Shown here: positions 1 to 11,542 of the stretch, in pieces | Numbering within the stretch: the first letter of the stretch is position 1 | Layout of the letters: every line of letters begins with the position of its first letter | NCBI GenBank assembly: GCA_003640385.1 | Contig: RCAB01000738.1 | Location: forward strand, 1-23,033 | DNA: 23,033 bases | Origin: Setaria digitata | Taxonomy: Eukaryota > Nematoda > Chromadorea > Rhabditida > Setariidae | Reading direction: 5' to 3' | The notes under the pieces: generated by a model | What the model was told of the DNA's origin: nothing | The model's database searches: none | The model's input: only the letters and a program-made list of their open reading frames with translations | Program-made: the position numbers and the translations under genes

Positions 1-150
1 CATCTGAGGTCTGCCTGAGGTTTCATCTGAAGCTCATCTGTTCATGTCAATGGCTTCATCTAGGACCTACCTGAGGTTTTGTCTGATACTATTCAGATTT
101 GAAGCATTTTATCTGAAGCTTGTCTCTTTGCATTAGAGGTTATAATCCTG
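1..150. repeat. Degenerate CATCTGA/CCTGAGGT tandem repeat, cut by the window edge
   Basis: Two about 56-bp units start at 1 and 57. Their first 30 bases match at about 23 positions, and both contain CCTGAGGTTT followed by TCTGA. A third, more decayed piece with ATCTGAAGCT follows near 110-120. The words CATCTGA, TCTGAAGCT and CTGAGGT recur throughout. No open frame or transposon end is visible. The array probably continues to the left. On the reverse strand it resembles the minisatellite in the intron of the extended LC8 gene (shared words CATG..CAGATGA and TTCAGATG), but this similarity is weak and judged by eye. Confidence 0.55.
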
Positions 151-1754
151 ACATTTGCCTCTTCAAATTTAGCTTATTTTTTTTTTTTTTTTTTTTTAGT
201 AAAGGCTTAATCAGAGGTTTACCTCTTTTACTTCAAAGCCATTTTATTCGATGCTGCTTGCTATAGCATTTTTTTATCTCATTCTCAAATGGTTTCATAT
301 TTTTATGGTGAAATTAATTTTAAAATCAAAATTTTGAAATTTTTTAAATTTTTAGAATTAAAATACTGTTTCAAAAATATCACTCGAAATAAAGTTGTAT
401 TAGTTATGTATTGTTGCATAACATTAAAAAATGAAATTTTTCATTTGTTTATTTATTCATTCATTCATTTATTTACTTGTTATGCTTATTTACTTTTCCC
501 TCTGTTGATTGCTTATCACATTTTCATCACTTATTTATTTGTTCAGTAGTGCTAGCTAACTAACTGTCAGTTTTGAATAAACTTTACGTAATTATTAAAC
601 AGTAACTCTGATTAATAATTTTAACTAATATTTTTTTTTTCTTAAATCATTATTTTCTCATAAGTAAATTAATGAAAAAAATTTTATGCATTAAGTGTTA
701 TTTGTGAATGTCGAAAGTTGACGAAATCATCGGAATGTTCACTTTGAACATTTCTCATTTGTCCAATTTATTTAAAATGCAAAAGCAAATCATCGATTTC
801 CTTCAAGAGTTTTTTTTTTTAAAATATTTGTTGAATACTTTCCCATTTACTTTTCTATCTCCTTTTTTTTTTTTTATTAACTATATAATTTACATTACAG
901 ATTTTTAAATTTAATAAAATTCACTGCCCACTATTATTAGCTTTAGATTGCTTAAACTAATCATACTAGCATAACATAGCTAGTAGGTTTTTCAAACTTT
1001 TATTATTTCTCCCTTGCAAAAAATTGAAATCATTGAAAAAAAAAAAAGTGAAATTTATGATAAATGACAAAAAAAATTAATTAATTAATACTAAAAAAAA
1101 AAGGGAAATTTTTGTAAATAATATAAGTAAAATAATAACAAAAAAAAAAATCCAAAATTTTCTTCACTTTATTTTTTGTTTTTATTCGTTAAAAAAAAAA
1201 AAAAAAAAAAGGTGGGAAAAGATAAAAAAAATGATATGATAAGGCGTTAAAAGAGCAGTAGTTTATTCGGCATATCATTTATGATAAATTAGAAAGCTGA
1301 CAATAATAATTGTGGAAAGAGACACAAAACTTTTTTCTTTTTTTTTTTTGCAAAGAGATAAAATTTCCAAAAAAGTTAATTACAATGGTTTTATGCTGAG
1401 TAGGCGCAGAAAATTTTCCACTTTTATGCCACTGGGAAATTTATCGAGAAAAAGTAGCAATTATTTTGTTTGTAATCTTCCCATTCCACTTTAATTTTTC
1501 ACTGTTTTTCCCTCTTTTCGTATCAGTTTTAATTTTCATTTTACTCTTTTTTTGATCATTTAATATTTTATTCTAAATATATTCCGATAACTTTTTGTTT
1601 TTTCGATTATTATGATTGAAAGGAAAAAATAATAATTTTTGATGAATTTCAAAAAATAAAAATAAAAAACTTTAAATTAATCACTTATTATATAATTAAT
1701 TGAATTCTTGTTAATTGTTTTTCTAATCATTTGGAATTGAGGGAGATAAATGGT

Positions 1755-1775
1755 GAGAGAGAGAGAGAGAGAGAG
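1755..1775. repeat. (GA)n microsatellite
   Basis: An uninterrupted GA dinucleotide tract of 21 nt sits inside a purine-rich stretch that continues to about 1825. It is simple-sequence DNA with no coding content. Confidence 0.9.
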
Positions 1776-4139
1776 GGAGAAAAGGAGAGGGAAATGAAGA
1801 GAAAAGAAAAAAGGAAAAAGGAAGTTAATAAAATTTCTTGTAAACAAAAAAATTTTAATCAACTTTTTTAAGTAAATATTATGAAAAGAGAAGAATGAGA
1901 GGAAAAAAAAAAAAAAAAATTAGAGGAAGACGATTATCTCAACATATTATTATATCAAAATCGATATAATAGGGGATAAAAGGAAGATTGTTATATTATT
2001 ATATTTGTATTCTCGAAGAAAACATTACACACATATTATTAAATAGTTTTATTTTCTTTTAATTTTTATTCTTATTTTATTTTACCTCATTTTATTTTAA
2101 TTTACCTCATTTTCCTCCTACTACATGCTACTGTCATTCCATTCTCTCCTATTAACTTTTATTTTAGTAAAAGTTCTCATGGAAATATTAGATTATTTAA
2201 AGGCAAAAGTTTCTCCCAATATTTACCGTAAAAATGTAACATTTTCTGATTTTAATCAAAATATATATTTAACTCAATTTTCTTTTTTTTTTCTTTTTGC
2301 AAAAATTTTCCTCATTTACTTGTGATTTTCTTCTTTTATTTTTATTTGTCTCAAATTCCATTTAAAAAAAAAAAAAGTGAAAAATTGTTTTATCAAAAAT
2401 TTGCGCGAATAATAACTTCATTGTTTCGTTCATTGGAATTTAAAATAGAAAAAAAAATGGAAAGGGAAAAGAAATGAAAGCAATTATATTCTAATTGTTT
2501 TATAACAGCAACTTTATCATATGTTTTATTTATCAATTATAAGCAATAAATGCACTAATTAAAAGAAAAAAGGCAACAAATGATAAGTTTGTTACATACA
2601 TTATTTAATTTTACTTTCTCTTTCTTTAAATAGTTCAAAATTCAAATAATATTTAGTAAAGAAACTGAAAATATTTTTTTTTTGCTGATTTCACATTTCG
2701 TTCCTTTTTTTTTTTTTTTTTTGTTACCTTCCTAAAACAATGTTTCATGATTATTTTAGTTTTTATAAATTAGTATAATAAAAATATCTTACCAGTTCTC
2801 ACACAATCTAATTAGCAAATTGAAAAAGTTTTCTTTTTGTATCGCTGAATAATTCTCACGATTAGAGCGAATCGAAAATTAATTATTCAATTTCAAAAAG
2901 TGACATAATAACAAAATTTAATTAATCAGTACCATTCAGACACATTTATAATTTTGAAATGAAAATTTTTGTGATTTCATTTTGAAAAAAAAAAAAATTT
3001 AATGTGAAATAAAAAGAAGAATTAAAATTAACACTAACTGTTATATAATTATAGCGATCGCTTTTGCAGGACTGTAATTTATGTTAAAAAAAAAAAATTA
3101 GAATGAAACAAATGATGACATTTCATGATAATAAGAATGCTGATGATGATAATTTCACATTTTGGAAATGATAATTATTAAACAGTTTCTTTTCATCTCT
3201 CTTTTTTTTTTTTTTTTTTTCTATGAAATGAATTTAAAAAGAAAATGTGGAAAAAAAAAAGTTTAAAAATATGCTTTCATTCGAACATTCGTTTACTTGA
3301 TTAGCTCTCAACATTAAAGTAATGAATGAAATATATTTATCATCAACCACCATCTACATTCTCATCAAGCATATTCTTCATTTAAAAGCTTTAAAAAAAA
3401 AAAAAAAAAAGTAGCAATCAAAATTTTTCATTAAAACTACTAAACTTTTATGTATAAAACCATATTTAACTAAACCTTTTGAGTAAAAAAAAAAAAAAAA
3501 AAAGGAAACGAAAACTTAAAACTGTTTAAATCATTATTATTTTTTAACTAAAATTTTTCCTCCTATTTTGATTAGTCTTCTTTTTACGTAAAACCATATT
3601 CAACTAAACTTATTAAAAAAGAAAAAAAAAAAGCATTTTTAAAACATTTTCTTTTTTTTTTCTCTCTCTCTTTTCAGTCTTTTGTAATATTATTTCTTTT
3701 GTTTAACAGCTTTAGATGACATACATAGGCAAAAAAAAGAATCATTTTTTTTTTTTTCATTAATAATTATGAAGTTTCTTTTTTGGCTAAAAAAAAAAAA
3801 GGAAAAAAGATTAATTTTTTTTATTTTATATTTATATAAATGGTACTTCATTTGGTGATGCTCATTTCCAATTTCAAACAATATTTCGCAATTTCTGTAA
3901 TTTCACTTAACTTTTAATATTTAGTTATTATTTTTAATAATTAAGGTGAAAAAACGGGAAAAAAAATAATAATTTACCTTTATCAGGCTATTTCATACGT
4001 CCATCTAAATTAATACATTACAGTAAATCATTTTTATTGATAGCTTTAGCAGTAATCATTTCCGTTTTATCATTTAGTGATAAAACATATAGAAGATAAC
4101 AATGTTATCAAATATATCTGATCATTTCATAACACTTTT

Positions 4140-4480
4140 ATTTTATTGTTATTTTTATGAATACTGTTATCATTATTATTATTATTATTTTATTGTTAAT
4201 TATCGAAATCCCTACTATCATTCATATTTTTATCATTAACATTGCCTTTGATATCATTATTCTCTGTGTTATTATTCGTCATTAATATTTTAATACTATA
4301 CTACTGCTATTATTATTATTACTATTATAATTACACAGCCTACTGTTAATCGTAATTATCATCAAAACATACTACTATTGTCATTATTCGTATTCTTAAT
4401 TATCATTAATTAATATTAATCGAATACTATTCACTTATAATTTTTGTCATTATTAATTATAAATTTTTATCACTGCTTTT
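4140..4480. repeat. Decayed trinucleotide (ATT/ATC)n tract
   Basis: About 340 bp are dominated by ATT, TTA, ATC and ACT trinucleotides, with one clean ATT run near 4170-4190 and others near 4310-4325. It reads as an old, mutated trinucleotide repeat. A shorter similar patch lies near 18905-18950. Stops are present in all frames, so it is not coding. Confidence 0.6.
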
Positions 4481-4820
4481 AACGGTTACTTTTTCACTAT
4501 TATATGTATAGTTGAAGAAGTAATAATCAAATTGAATTTTCCGCAGTGTTGATTAATATGATTTCTAAGCAGAAGCTTTATCTTTTTTTTTTTTTTTTTT
4601 TTCTTTTTTAGATTAGAAGAATTTTTTTGCTTATTTGTTAGTTTTTTCCTTTTTCGCCACTTTTTTTTTCATTTATAAATATTTGTTTACTTTTATATGC
4701 ATAATAATACTTTTAGATTCATAACTTATTCATGAAAACTTTGCAACATTTGTTTGAATTAACAAATATATTTGTTGTAATATTCAGAGAGTTTGTAAAT
4801 AAGAGGGAAAGAGAAAGAGG

Positions 4821-4842
4821 GAGAGAGAGAGAGAGAGAGAGA
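4821..4842. repeat. (GA)11 microsatellite
   Basis: Eleven GA units are preceded by an imperfect purine run from about 4802. Confidence 0.9.
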
Positions 4843-5249
4843 TTTGCTGTCTCATTTCATGGTGATATGATATATATTTTAATGGTAATATGTAATAGGT
4901 TATTAATATTTTTCTAGTTCTTATTCTAGCAATATTCTTTTTTTTTTTCTTTTTTCTTAGCAGAGTATGCGGAAATAGGTGTAAAATAATATTTGACTTA
5001 ATGAATTTATTACTTCTTTTTTAAGTTTATATTGAATTCTTTCCATTTTTTAATAGTTATTATATTCGTAAGCTTTTTTCTTTTCGATATTATTCAAATC
5101 TCAGGATAGAAATAATAACGGTAAAAATTTTTAAAATAAATAAATGCAGGAATCATGTTATTTTCGAAATTTTATGTCCTCGGGATTTTTTACATGGCTT
5201 CTAGGTCATGTTGGAAGTAAAATATTGCATATGAATGTAAATATTTATT

Positions 5250-5291
5250 TGTTTATTTATTTATTATATATATATAATAAATAAATAAACA
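5250..5291. repeat. 42-bp perfect AT palindrome
   Basis: Positions 5250-5270 are exactly the reverse complement of 5271-5291. The arms are built from TTTA/TTAT words around a central (TA)n. The sequence could extrude as a cruciform. It may have grown by chance from TTTA and TA simple repeats, which makes a protein-binding function uncertain. Confidence 0.9.
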
Positions 5292-5547
5292 CACATGTAT
5301 ATTGTTTTTTTTTTAATTTTTAAAATTTTTTTCGTTTTTTTTTTAATTAACTGATATTTTGTTATTTTTTTTCCCCTCTCTCTTTGTTCCAGTATTGTTT
5401 TTGATTTTTCTTTTAAGTTTTTATTTATTGTATTTCTTTCTTCTTTTTTTTTTTTACTTTTTTTTTTCTTTTTTCTAAATGCGATTGCAAATATCACTTC
5501 TAATTTCATGCATAGAAAGAAATGATGCATTTTTTTTCTTTTTTTTC

Positions 5548-5592
5548 TTTTAAGTTATTAGAAGAGAATTTTTCTCTTCTAATAACTTAAAA
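5548..5592. repeat. 21-bp perfect inverted repeat with 3-nt loop
   Basis: The left arm at 5548-5568 and the right arm at 5572-5592 are exact reverse complements separated by TTT. The arms are not simple sequence; they contain AAGTTATTAGAAGAGAA. The stem is too short and the loop too tight for a normal microRNA precursor. It could be a foldback remnant of a small mobile element or a palindrome left by double-strand-break repair. Confidence 0.9.
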
Positions 5593-5771
5593 TTAGTTCC
5601 CGTAGTCAATATAATCACAAGATCTTTCTCCGTGGCTAATGCTAGCATTTCCGAGATTAGAAATATAAAATTAATGGAAAAATGAAAAGAAAAAAAAAAA
5701 GAAAAGTATTTGAAAAAAAAAAAAAACAAAAAACAAAAAATAAATAAAGTAAATTATTTGAATAGTTTTTA

Positions 5772-5784
5772 CTGCTGAATAAAA

Positions 5785-5815
<31 letters not shown>

Positions 5816-5880
5816 AATATTATATATTAAATAAAAAAAAAAAGAGAGAGAATGGAATTTTTTTTTTTTTTTATTCAACA
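5772..5880. repeat. Imperfect long inverted repeat with A/T tracts
   Basis: The left arm contains CTGAATAAAAATTCCATTC and is followed by a run of 22 T. The right arm contains GAATGGAATTTT, a T tract, then ATTCAAC. They are reverse complements apart from different homopolymer lengths. A direct repeat of the ATTATAT(A/G)TT(A/G)AATAAAA type also occurs at about 5819-5840 and 5889-5905. The structure would fold into a long AT-rich hairpin. Confidence 0.65.
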
Positions 5881-6161
5881 ATGAACAATATTATATGTTG
5901 AATAAAAAAAAAAAAAAAAATTTCATTATTTTACCATTTTGTTATATTTTTCGTTTTTTTTTTTAATGAATAATTATTTTGTATGATTAAAATTATCATC
6001 TTTTTCCCTTTTCATTTTCCTTTTTTTCTTTTTTTTTTTCCTTTTTTCTTTCGATTAATTAACATGTCTAATTATTGTCATTATTTTTAGGTAATTTAAC
6101 AAATGGCATTATTTATAATTTTCCTCTTTATATTTGGATGAAGAGAGAAGAAAAACTTTTG

Positions 6162-6200
6162 CTTTATTTTATTTTATTTTATTTTTTATTTTTTATTTTT
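6162..6200. repeat. (TTTTA)n-like tract upstream of the RGK-like gene
   Basis: Repeated TTTTA and TTTTTTA units run to within a few bases of the proposed ATG at 6206. They leave no clear splice acceptor just upstream of the start, so the 5' end of this transcript cannot be fixed from sequence. Confidence 0.7.
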
Positions 6201-6205
6201 TTGCA

Positions 6206-9200
6206 ATGTTAAGCTCACAGTCATTGAGCATTCTTCTAAATCGTGCAACAAAAACACTACGTTCAACCACTGGTCGTCATGAAATTTTCTCATTTGGAAC
6301 TAATAATATTCAATCAAAAAAATCACGATGGCATAATTCATTTTGTAAACAACAAAAGCAAACTTTACTTCGATCATTAGATACTTTAACAATATCAAAT
6401 ATGTACAGTTCGCATCATAACAAGTAAGTGTTACAAAAAGAAAAAAAAAAAAAAATTTAAAAATTTAATTCAAAAAAAAAAAATTATCCTATTTTAAATA
6501 TATAAACTGTATGATTTTAATTTAATTTTGCTTCACTTAACAAATAATTATTTTAGTTTGAATGTGTAAAAAATATCTTTTTTTTTTTTTTTTTTTTATT
6601 TTTCAAATTTATTCATTTAATTTCAAATGTATAAATTATTTGATTTAGTTTTTATTCATTTATAAAAAATAATTATTTTATTTTAAATGTTTAAAAAAAT
6701 TTCAAAATTATTTTGTTTATTGCTGGATTTTATTCATACAATTGCATATGAATAAACTGATTGACTTATGGAGAAAGAAATAAATAAGTGAAGATGAATC
6801 GATATTAATTAATTAACTCTTTATATTGGAAAAAAAAATTGATTAAACTAAATTGCCATGAAAATGGAGGAAATTGAACTTTCTCGATTCCAAACTTTTG
6901 ACATTTTATAAATTTTTTGCATTTTACATTTAAAAATTTCACAATTTATAACATTTGCCAAATAAAAAGAAGAAAACGAAGAAGAAATGGCATTATTAAT
7001 AGGCCTAGTTAGCATTATCATGCAAATTAATAAATGCAATCAGTTTGTTATAGAAATTCTTACTTCTTTTTTCCATTTTATTCAAATTAATTTGCTAACT
7101 GATCTAAATCAATCTTTATCAGTTGATTATCTCCAGCTATTTATATTTAATGTGAAATCGGTTCAGCATTGGCTAATGATTTATGAAGTAATTTTAATTC
7201 AGCAATAACAATTAAACAAACAGAAAGAGAAAAAAAAAACCAATGAACTAATCACTTATTTGGATGTTTAATTTATAACTTAGTTTTGCTGATAATGCTA
7301 TGATAAATTGATAATGCTATTTTCAGAACTGATTATTTTATCATTGTGGCTGATTGTGGCGGATGTAATTGCGCAACATTCATTCATAAATTGCTCAAAT
7401 CAGCTGGCAGTAGCATTATCACTGGCAAGTATCCTTTAATTTTTAGCTTTTCCTTTCATATTTTTTTCTCTCTCTCTCTCCCACACACTTTTCCTTGCAA
7501 TTAATTAATTGATATAATATTAACACCTGTCACTCATCATGCATACATATGTATTTTATAAATAATTTCTAATTAAATTTTAATTAGCATATATATACTC
7601 ATTATTTTTATATTTTTTACCTGTTTCTTCACTTAATATTTTACAATTTGGTAGAAAAAAAGAAGTGCTTTTTCATGATTATTTCTATATGTAATTTTTT
7701 ACTGTAATTAAACGAATTAAATAATATTTGATAGGCATTTTACAGATCGTCAAACTAATGTGATATCATTTCGGATCGATAATTTAGTGAAACGTGTAAC
7801 GCTGATCGAAGTGGACTTTGAAAAAGTAAAAAAAAAATTCAAAATGATTTGAAAAAAAAAAGTGAAAATATAAATATGAAATTTTCAGTAAGTCTGTAAT
7901 AAATAAATAATTAACAAAAGGCTGTTTAATTTGCTAAGATATTTTGCTTATTTGTTAGATGATGTACAAAATATCTTATTAAGTGTAAATGATTAAATAG
8001 TGAAATAAGAAAATAAGTTATTCAGTGCCATATCGAAAATGTATAATTCAATCTCAGCATTAAGTCATTATTAGTGAAAAAGTCGAATTCAGTCTCGATC
8101 TAAATCATTTATGTGCTGAAGTGAGAAAAATGACTAGCTATCATATTTTAAAGCATTGCTATGGATGATAGCATAGCCGAATGATAAGTGATATGATAGA
8201 GAATTTTAATTTAATTTAGATGCATTCTTTACAAATTGTAAATTTAAAACTACGAAACTCTAAATATTACACACTTTTTTTAATTATAAAAAATGTCTGA
8301 TTTTGTTCATAAATATGAATTTCGTGAATAATTTTATCATAAACTTTTGTTTTCTTCTTTTAATTCTTTGTCAAATATTTCTTTTCATAAATATAAACTA
8401 ATATGGGATAATATTTAGAATTTGTGCTGAAAAATGCATGCTTGAAAGGAGTTTCGAAAATTTCATTTCCAATTAAATGCTATTATTAAAAAATATCCAT
8501 TTTTATTTTCAACTTCTCAGTTTTTACTTTTTTAATTCTTAGAAAAAAAAGAAAATTCATTTTATCCCTCATTTATTCTATTCGATTACATGTCAACAGT
8601 TATAATTTTATCTCTCCATTTAGTACTTATGACAATATCATTGAGAAGAGAGGAATTAAATCATTTCATTGTGTGTGTTGTTTTCTTCTAGTGTGAATGG
8701 ATGGAAAAATTGCATAATAATTGGTTTGAAAATTTTACCTTAAAATTGATTGTTATAATATAATTTCTTTTCATTTGAATAAGCATTAATTTCTGATTTT
8801 GAATTTTTTTTCAGATGAAGTGATATATTCATGAAAAGCTCCATATCTTAATAATTAAAATAAAACGAAAGAAAAATTAATTAGCCGTGTTTGCTTCATA
8901 TGAGCCTTTGTTATGAATTTATTTTAAATACAAAAAAAAAAAAAATTTCTTATTTTAATTACTTTCTTAACTGATGCAATAACAGTTTAGTTTTCAGCTC
9001 TCTTGTTTTATTATCATTCATTATTGGAGTAGATTAAGATTGAAATTTATTGTTTATCTTTAGAGAGATATACTAAATATGTGAAATATTTGCAAATTAA
9101 TTCATTCTTTATTAAATTATCCTTTAATTCCACTAATTATTTCTTTTTCTTTGTGTAGTATCGATTACTACGTGATTGATGTTAATTGAATACAATTTAT

Positions 9201-10339
9201 TGGAAATTACTTTTTGCAGCAAAATAAGAACAATCATTTGACTGAAATTTATTTACTAAAAAAATTTTTTTTTTTTTTAGTAAATGGTAAATGGTAATTA
9301 GTTTTGAGATAGTTTTAAAAAGCTTAATGAATTAGCTTTAATTAAATTATTATTAAATTAATTATTATTTCAGCATGATCTATGGTCTAGTTTGGATTTC
9401 GAAGGATGCATTCTTCTTTATTCACCAAGCAACATACGCTCATACAAATATGCTTTAAAAAAACTTTGTAAGAATTAAAATTGAATTATTTCAAATAAAA
9501 AAAAAAAAAGTTTGAGAAGAAAAAAAAATCCATACTTTCCTTCTTTTCTTTTTTTTTTATAAAATTACAATAAATTCCTTTTTTCTTTTACAGTAAAATT
9601 TTGTGATTTCAGCACAGTTGAGAAATTTAAAAGATAAATATTTACTTTGGTTAATTGGTATTACTTCTGATCCTGCATCACCAACACCTCTCCCACGAAT
9701 TACATCATATGAACGTAATTTTTTTTTTTGTGAATATTCAGCAGAGTAATTTCGAGAATAAGCTACTGAACTGGTTAAAATAATTAATTAATCATATAAC
9801 TGAAGGAAAGGGAGAAGATAATTCTTGAAATAATCAACCAGAAATTTGATGGTACAACTAAATTTACTTTTATGTCGTTTTTCTCTTTTTTTTTCTTTTT
9901 GTTTTTTGTTTTTTTTTTTTTTTTCTTTGCTCTTTCTAGTGAACTAAACTTAAAGTGATTAATTTTACACAAGTCATCTAAAATAGACAATATATGGTAG
10001 TCAATTAAACTGAAATGCTTTTTAATTTTTCTTCTTTTTTTTTTTTTTTTTTTTCTTCTTCCCCTATTGTAATACTTTGATATTTAATTCTGGTAATGTT
10101 CAGAAGCTAAGGCAGATTCATCAAAAATGGATGCAAATTATTGGGAAGTAGTGCCAGATGGTAAAACAGCAAGGAGTCCATTAGTATATCATCAAATTGT
10201 TATGGAAATCATATCATTAATTGATCATTCAGAAATTGATAATTTACATTTACCGAATAAGATTACATTTGAATTTAACAAGCATCCACAAGCGGTACGA
10301 AAAGCATCACGAAGCTGTGAATATATTTCATTCGCATAA
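6206..10339 (+). CDS. Ras-like protein of RGK (Rad/Gem/Rem) type with eroded GTP-binding motifs
   Basis: Six exons are supported by GT...AG sites and consistent phases: 6206-6423, 7327-7428, 7735-7825, 9374-9467, 9613-9714 and 10104-10339, giving about 280 residues. Residues 1-73 are a basic, Ser/Thr-rich extension. Residues 76-250 follow the Ras fold: strand FIIV (77-80), P-loop position DCGGCNCAT (82-90), beta3 VTLIEVD (128-134), beta4 GCILLYS (148-154), beta5 WLIGITSD (181-188), and YWEVVP where ETSA is expected (215-220). The P-loop Lys is replaced by Cys, DxxG by DFEK, and NKxD by ITSD, so nucleotide binding is doubtful. The tail KASRSCEYISFA resembles the RGK tail (Cys, then Leu-Ser-Val-Leu) and there is no CAAX box. 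Known RGK proteins inhibit voltage-gated calcium channels through their beta subunit; whether this one does is unknown. The ATG at 6206 is the first in frame after the T-rich tract. Switch II is about 8 residues short in this model (see the candidate exon at 8692). A Ras-like fold is well supported and RGK membership is likely. Exons 1 and 6 are the least certain. Confidence 0.7.
7935..7978. repeat. 12-bp intronic inverted repeat
   Basis: TAAGATATTTTG at 7935-7946 is the exact reverse complement of 7967-7978, with a 20-nt loop. It lies in intron 3 of the RGK-like gene, about 110 nt after the donor. It could form an RNA hairpin in the pre-mRNA. Confidence 0.75.
8692..8751 (+). other. Candidate cassette exon in intron 3 of the RGK-like gene
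   Basis: A good acceptor, TTTTCTTCTAG, is followed by 20 open codons in phase 0, the phase of both flanking exons. The peptide begins CEWMEKLHNNW. RGK proteins have an unusual switch II with two Trp eight residues apart, and here WMEKLHNNW shows the same spacing just where the six-exon model is short. Adding the exon makes switch II about 12 residues longer than usual. The phase-0 donor (GTTATA) is weak. A better donor at 8725 (GTTTGA) would be phase 2 and would need a different acceptor in exon 4, for example after 9390. If the exon is read through instead of spliced out, a stop follows at 8761. Confidence 0.35.
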
Positions 10340-11542
10340 ACATTTATCAAATTACTAATTATTCATATTTGTTAATAATTCGATAATGTATATTAATCAG
10401 TAAACAGGTAAGTCCGTCATTCATTACTAACTAAATGATGAATAATTTTCCTACAAATTAAAATTTTACTATTAAGTAAATAAGTTAATAGATAGGCGCA
10501 ATATCATTTGCTACTAAGAAAAAAAAAATATATCATAATTTAAAATTAACTATAAAAAAAAGGGATTTTTTTTTTCTTCCGAAATTTCTGAATTCTTTTC
10601 TTATTGTCGTAAAATATAAAATGACATGAAATGGAATGGACCGCTTGAAAAAAAAAAAAAAAAAAAGAAAGAAATGATGAAAATATTTCAAATCAACTAC
10701 AATTTTTCTTCCTTTTAAGTATTTTTTAGTTTATAAAAAATTTTTTCAAAAAAAAAAATTACTTTGTTTAACAATGCATTTGCATTGACACATCACTGAT
10801 AACAACCATACTGCTTGAAATATATTTTAGAAATCAATTAAAAATAAGAACAAAATTATTTCTTAACAATTTTACATTTGCACTGTGTTCACTTTTCAGT
10901 GAATTTTGAGTGGAAAAAAAGTTTTTTTTTTCTCATAACATTATCCATGAAGCTCTATTATTGCTATTTAAAATTATTACTTACTTAATAACTTCATTTC
11001 CGAAGAAAGAGTAGAGGAGGGAGGGAGAGGAGAGAGAGAGAGAGAAAAAAAAGAGGGATAAATATTAGATTTTATATCATACTGTAAAAATGCAAAAATT
11101 TTTTTTCCCTTTCTTCTTTTCCTTTTAAATTATAAAATTATTAAAAGAAGTAACTGAAAATTATTCGTCAAAAAAAGAAAAGAAAAAGTGAAAAGCTTCT
11201 TTTTTAACTAACAAACGAATTATCAGTTGCAGTAAAATGATAATGATAATATGATCGGACTGAGTCTTTTTTCTTTTTTTGAAACAATAAATTTTTTTTT
11301 AATTGAGAAATTATTTGAAGTGATAATATGACAATAGTTAAACACAGTTAGATTAGAAGGCATTTTCTTTTTCTCGAAACTAATTCTTCGATAATTTCTT
11401 TTTCCTTCGTCTCTTCTTCCTCTTCCCACACATTTATTTCATTTGATCGAGATGGAAAAATTTGTAAAAATCAAAAAAAAAAAAAAATAAAAAATAAAAA
11501 GTTCAATTATTTTATGATACGAAATTTTCGATGCATTTTCAG

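Larger units (their letters stand above)
231..5249. other. Gene-poor AT-rich region
   Basis: No convincing exon was found on either strand. Open frames here are short, rich in Phe, Lys, Ile and Leu, and run through homopolymers. The region holds many A or T runs of 10-20 nt (for example A20 at 1191-1210), (GA)n tracts, a CATT/TTTA-rich stretch near 455-480 and 525-545, and a decayed ATT/ATC tract at 4140-4480. A duplication of about 25 bp with core AAAACCATATT lies near 3456-3480 and 3590-3612, offset 134 bp. It could contain promoter elements of the gene that starts at 6206, but none can be picked out. Confidence 0.6.

Noticed and set aside
5264..5881. Minus-strand open frames of 74-88 codons
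   Set aside because: They consist of Lys or Phe runs from homopolymers and palindromes, with no splice or domain support.
6134..6205. Upstream in-frame extension of RGK-like exon 1
   Set aside because: It begins at TTG, not ATG, and encodes a Phe/Tyr run from the TTTTA repeat. Translation from the ATG at 6206 is simpler.
6987..7208. 73-codon hydrophobic open frame inside intron 1 of the RGK-like gene
   Set aside because: Exon 1 joins exon 2 in matching phase with strong splice sites around it. Frames of this length are expected by chance across the window, and no homology was recognised.
8808..8840. Strong-looking acceptor TTTTTTTTCAG followed by ATGAAG in intron 3 of the RGK-like gene
   Set aside because: All frames after it close within a few codons, so it cannot be an internal coding exon.
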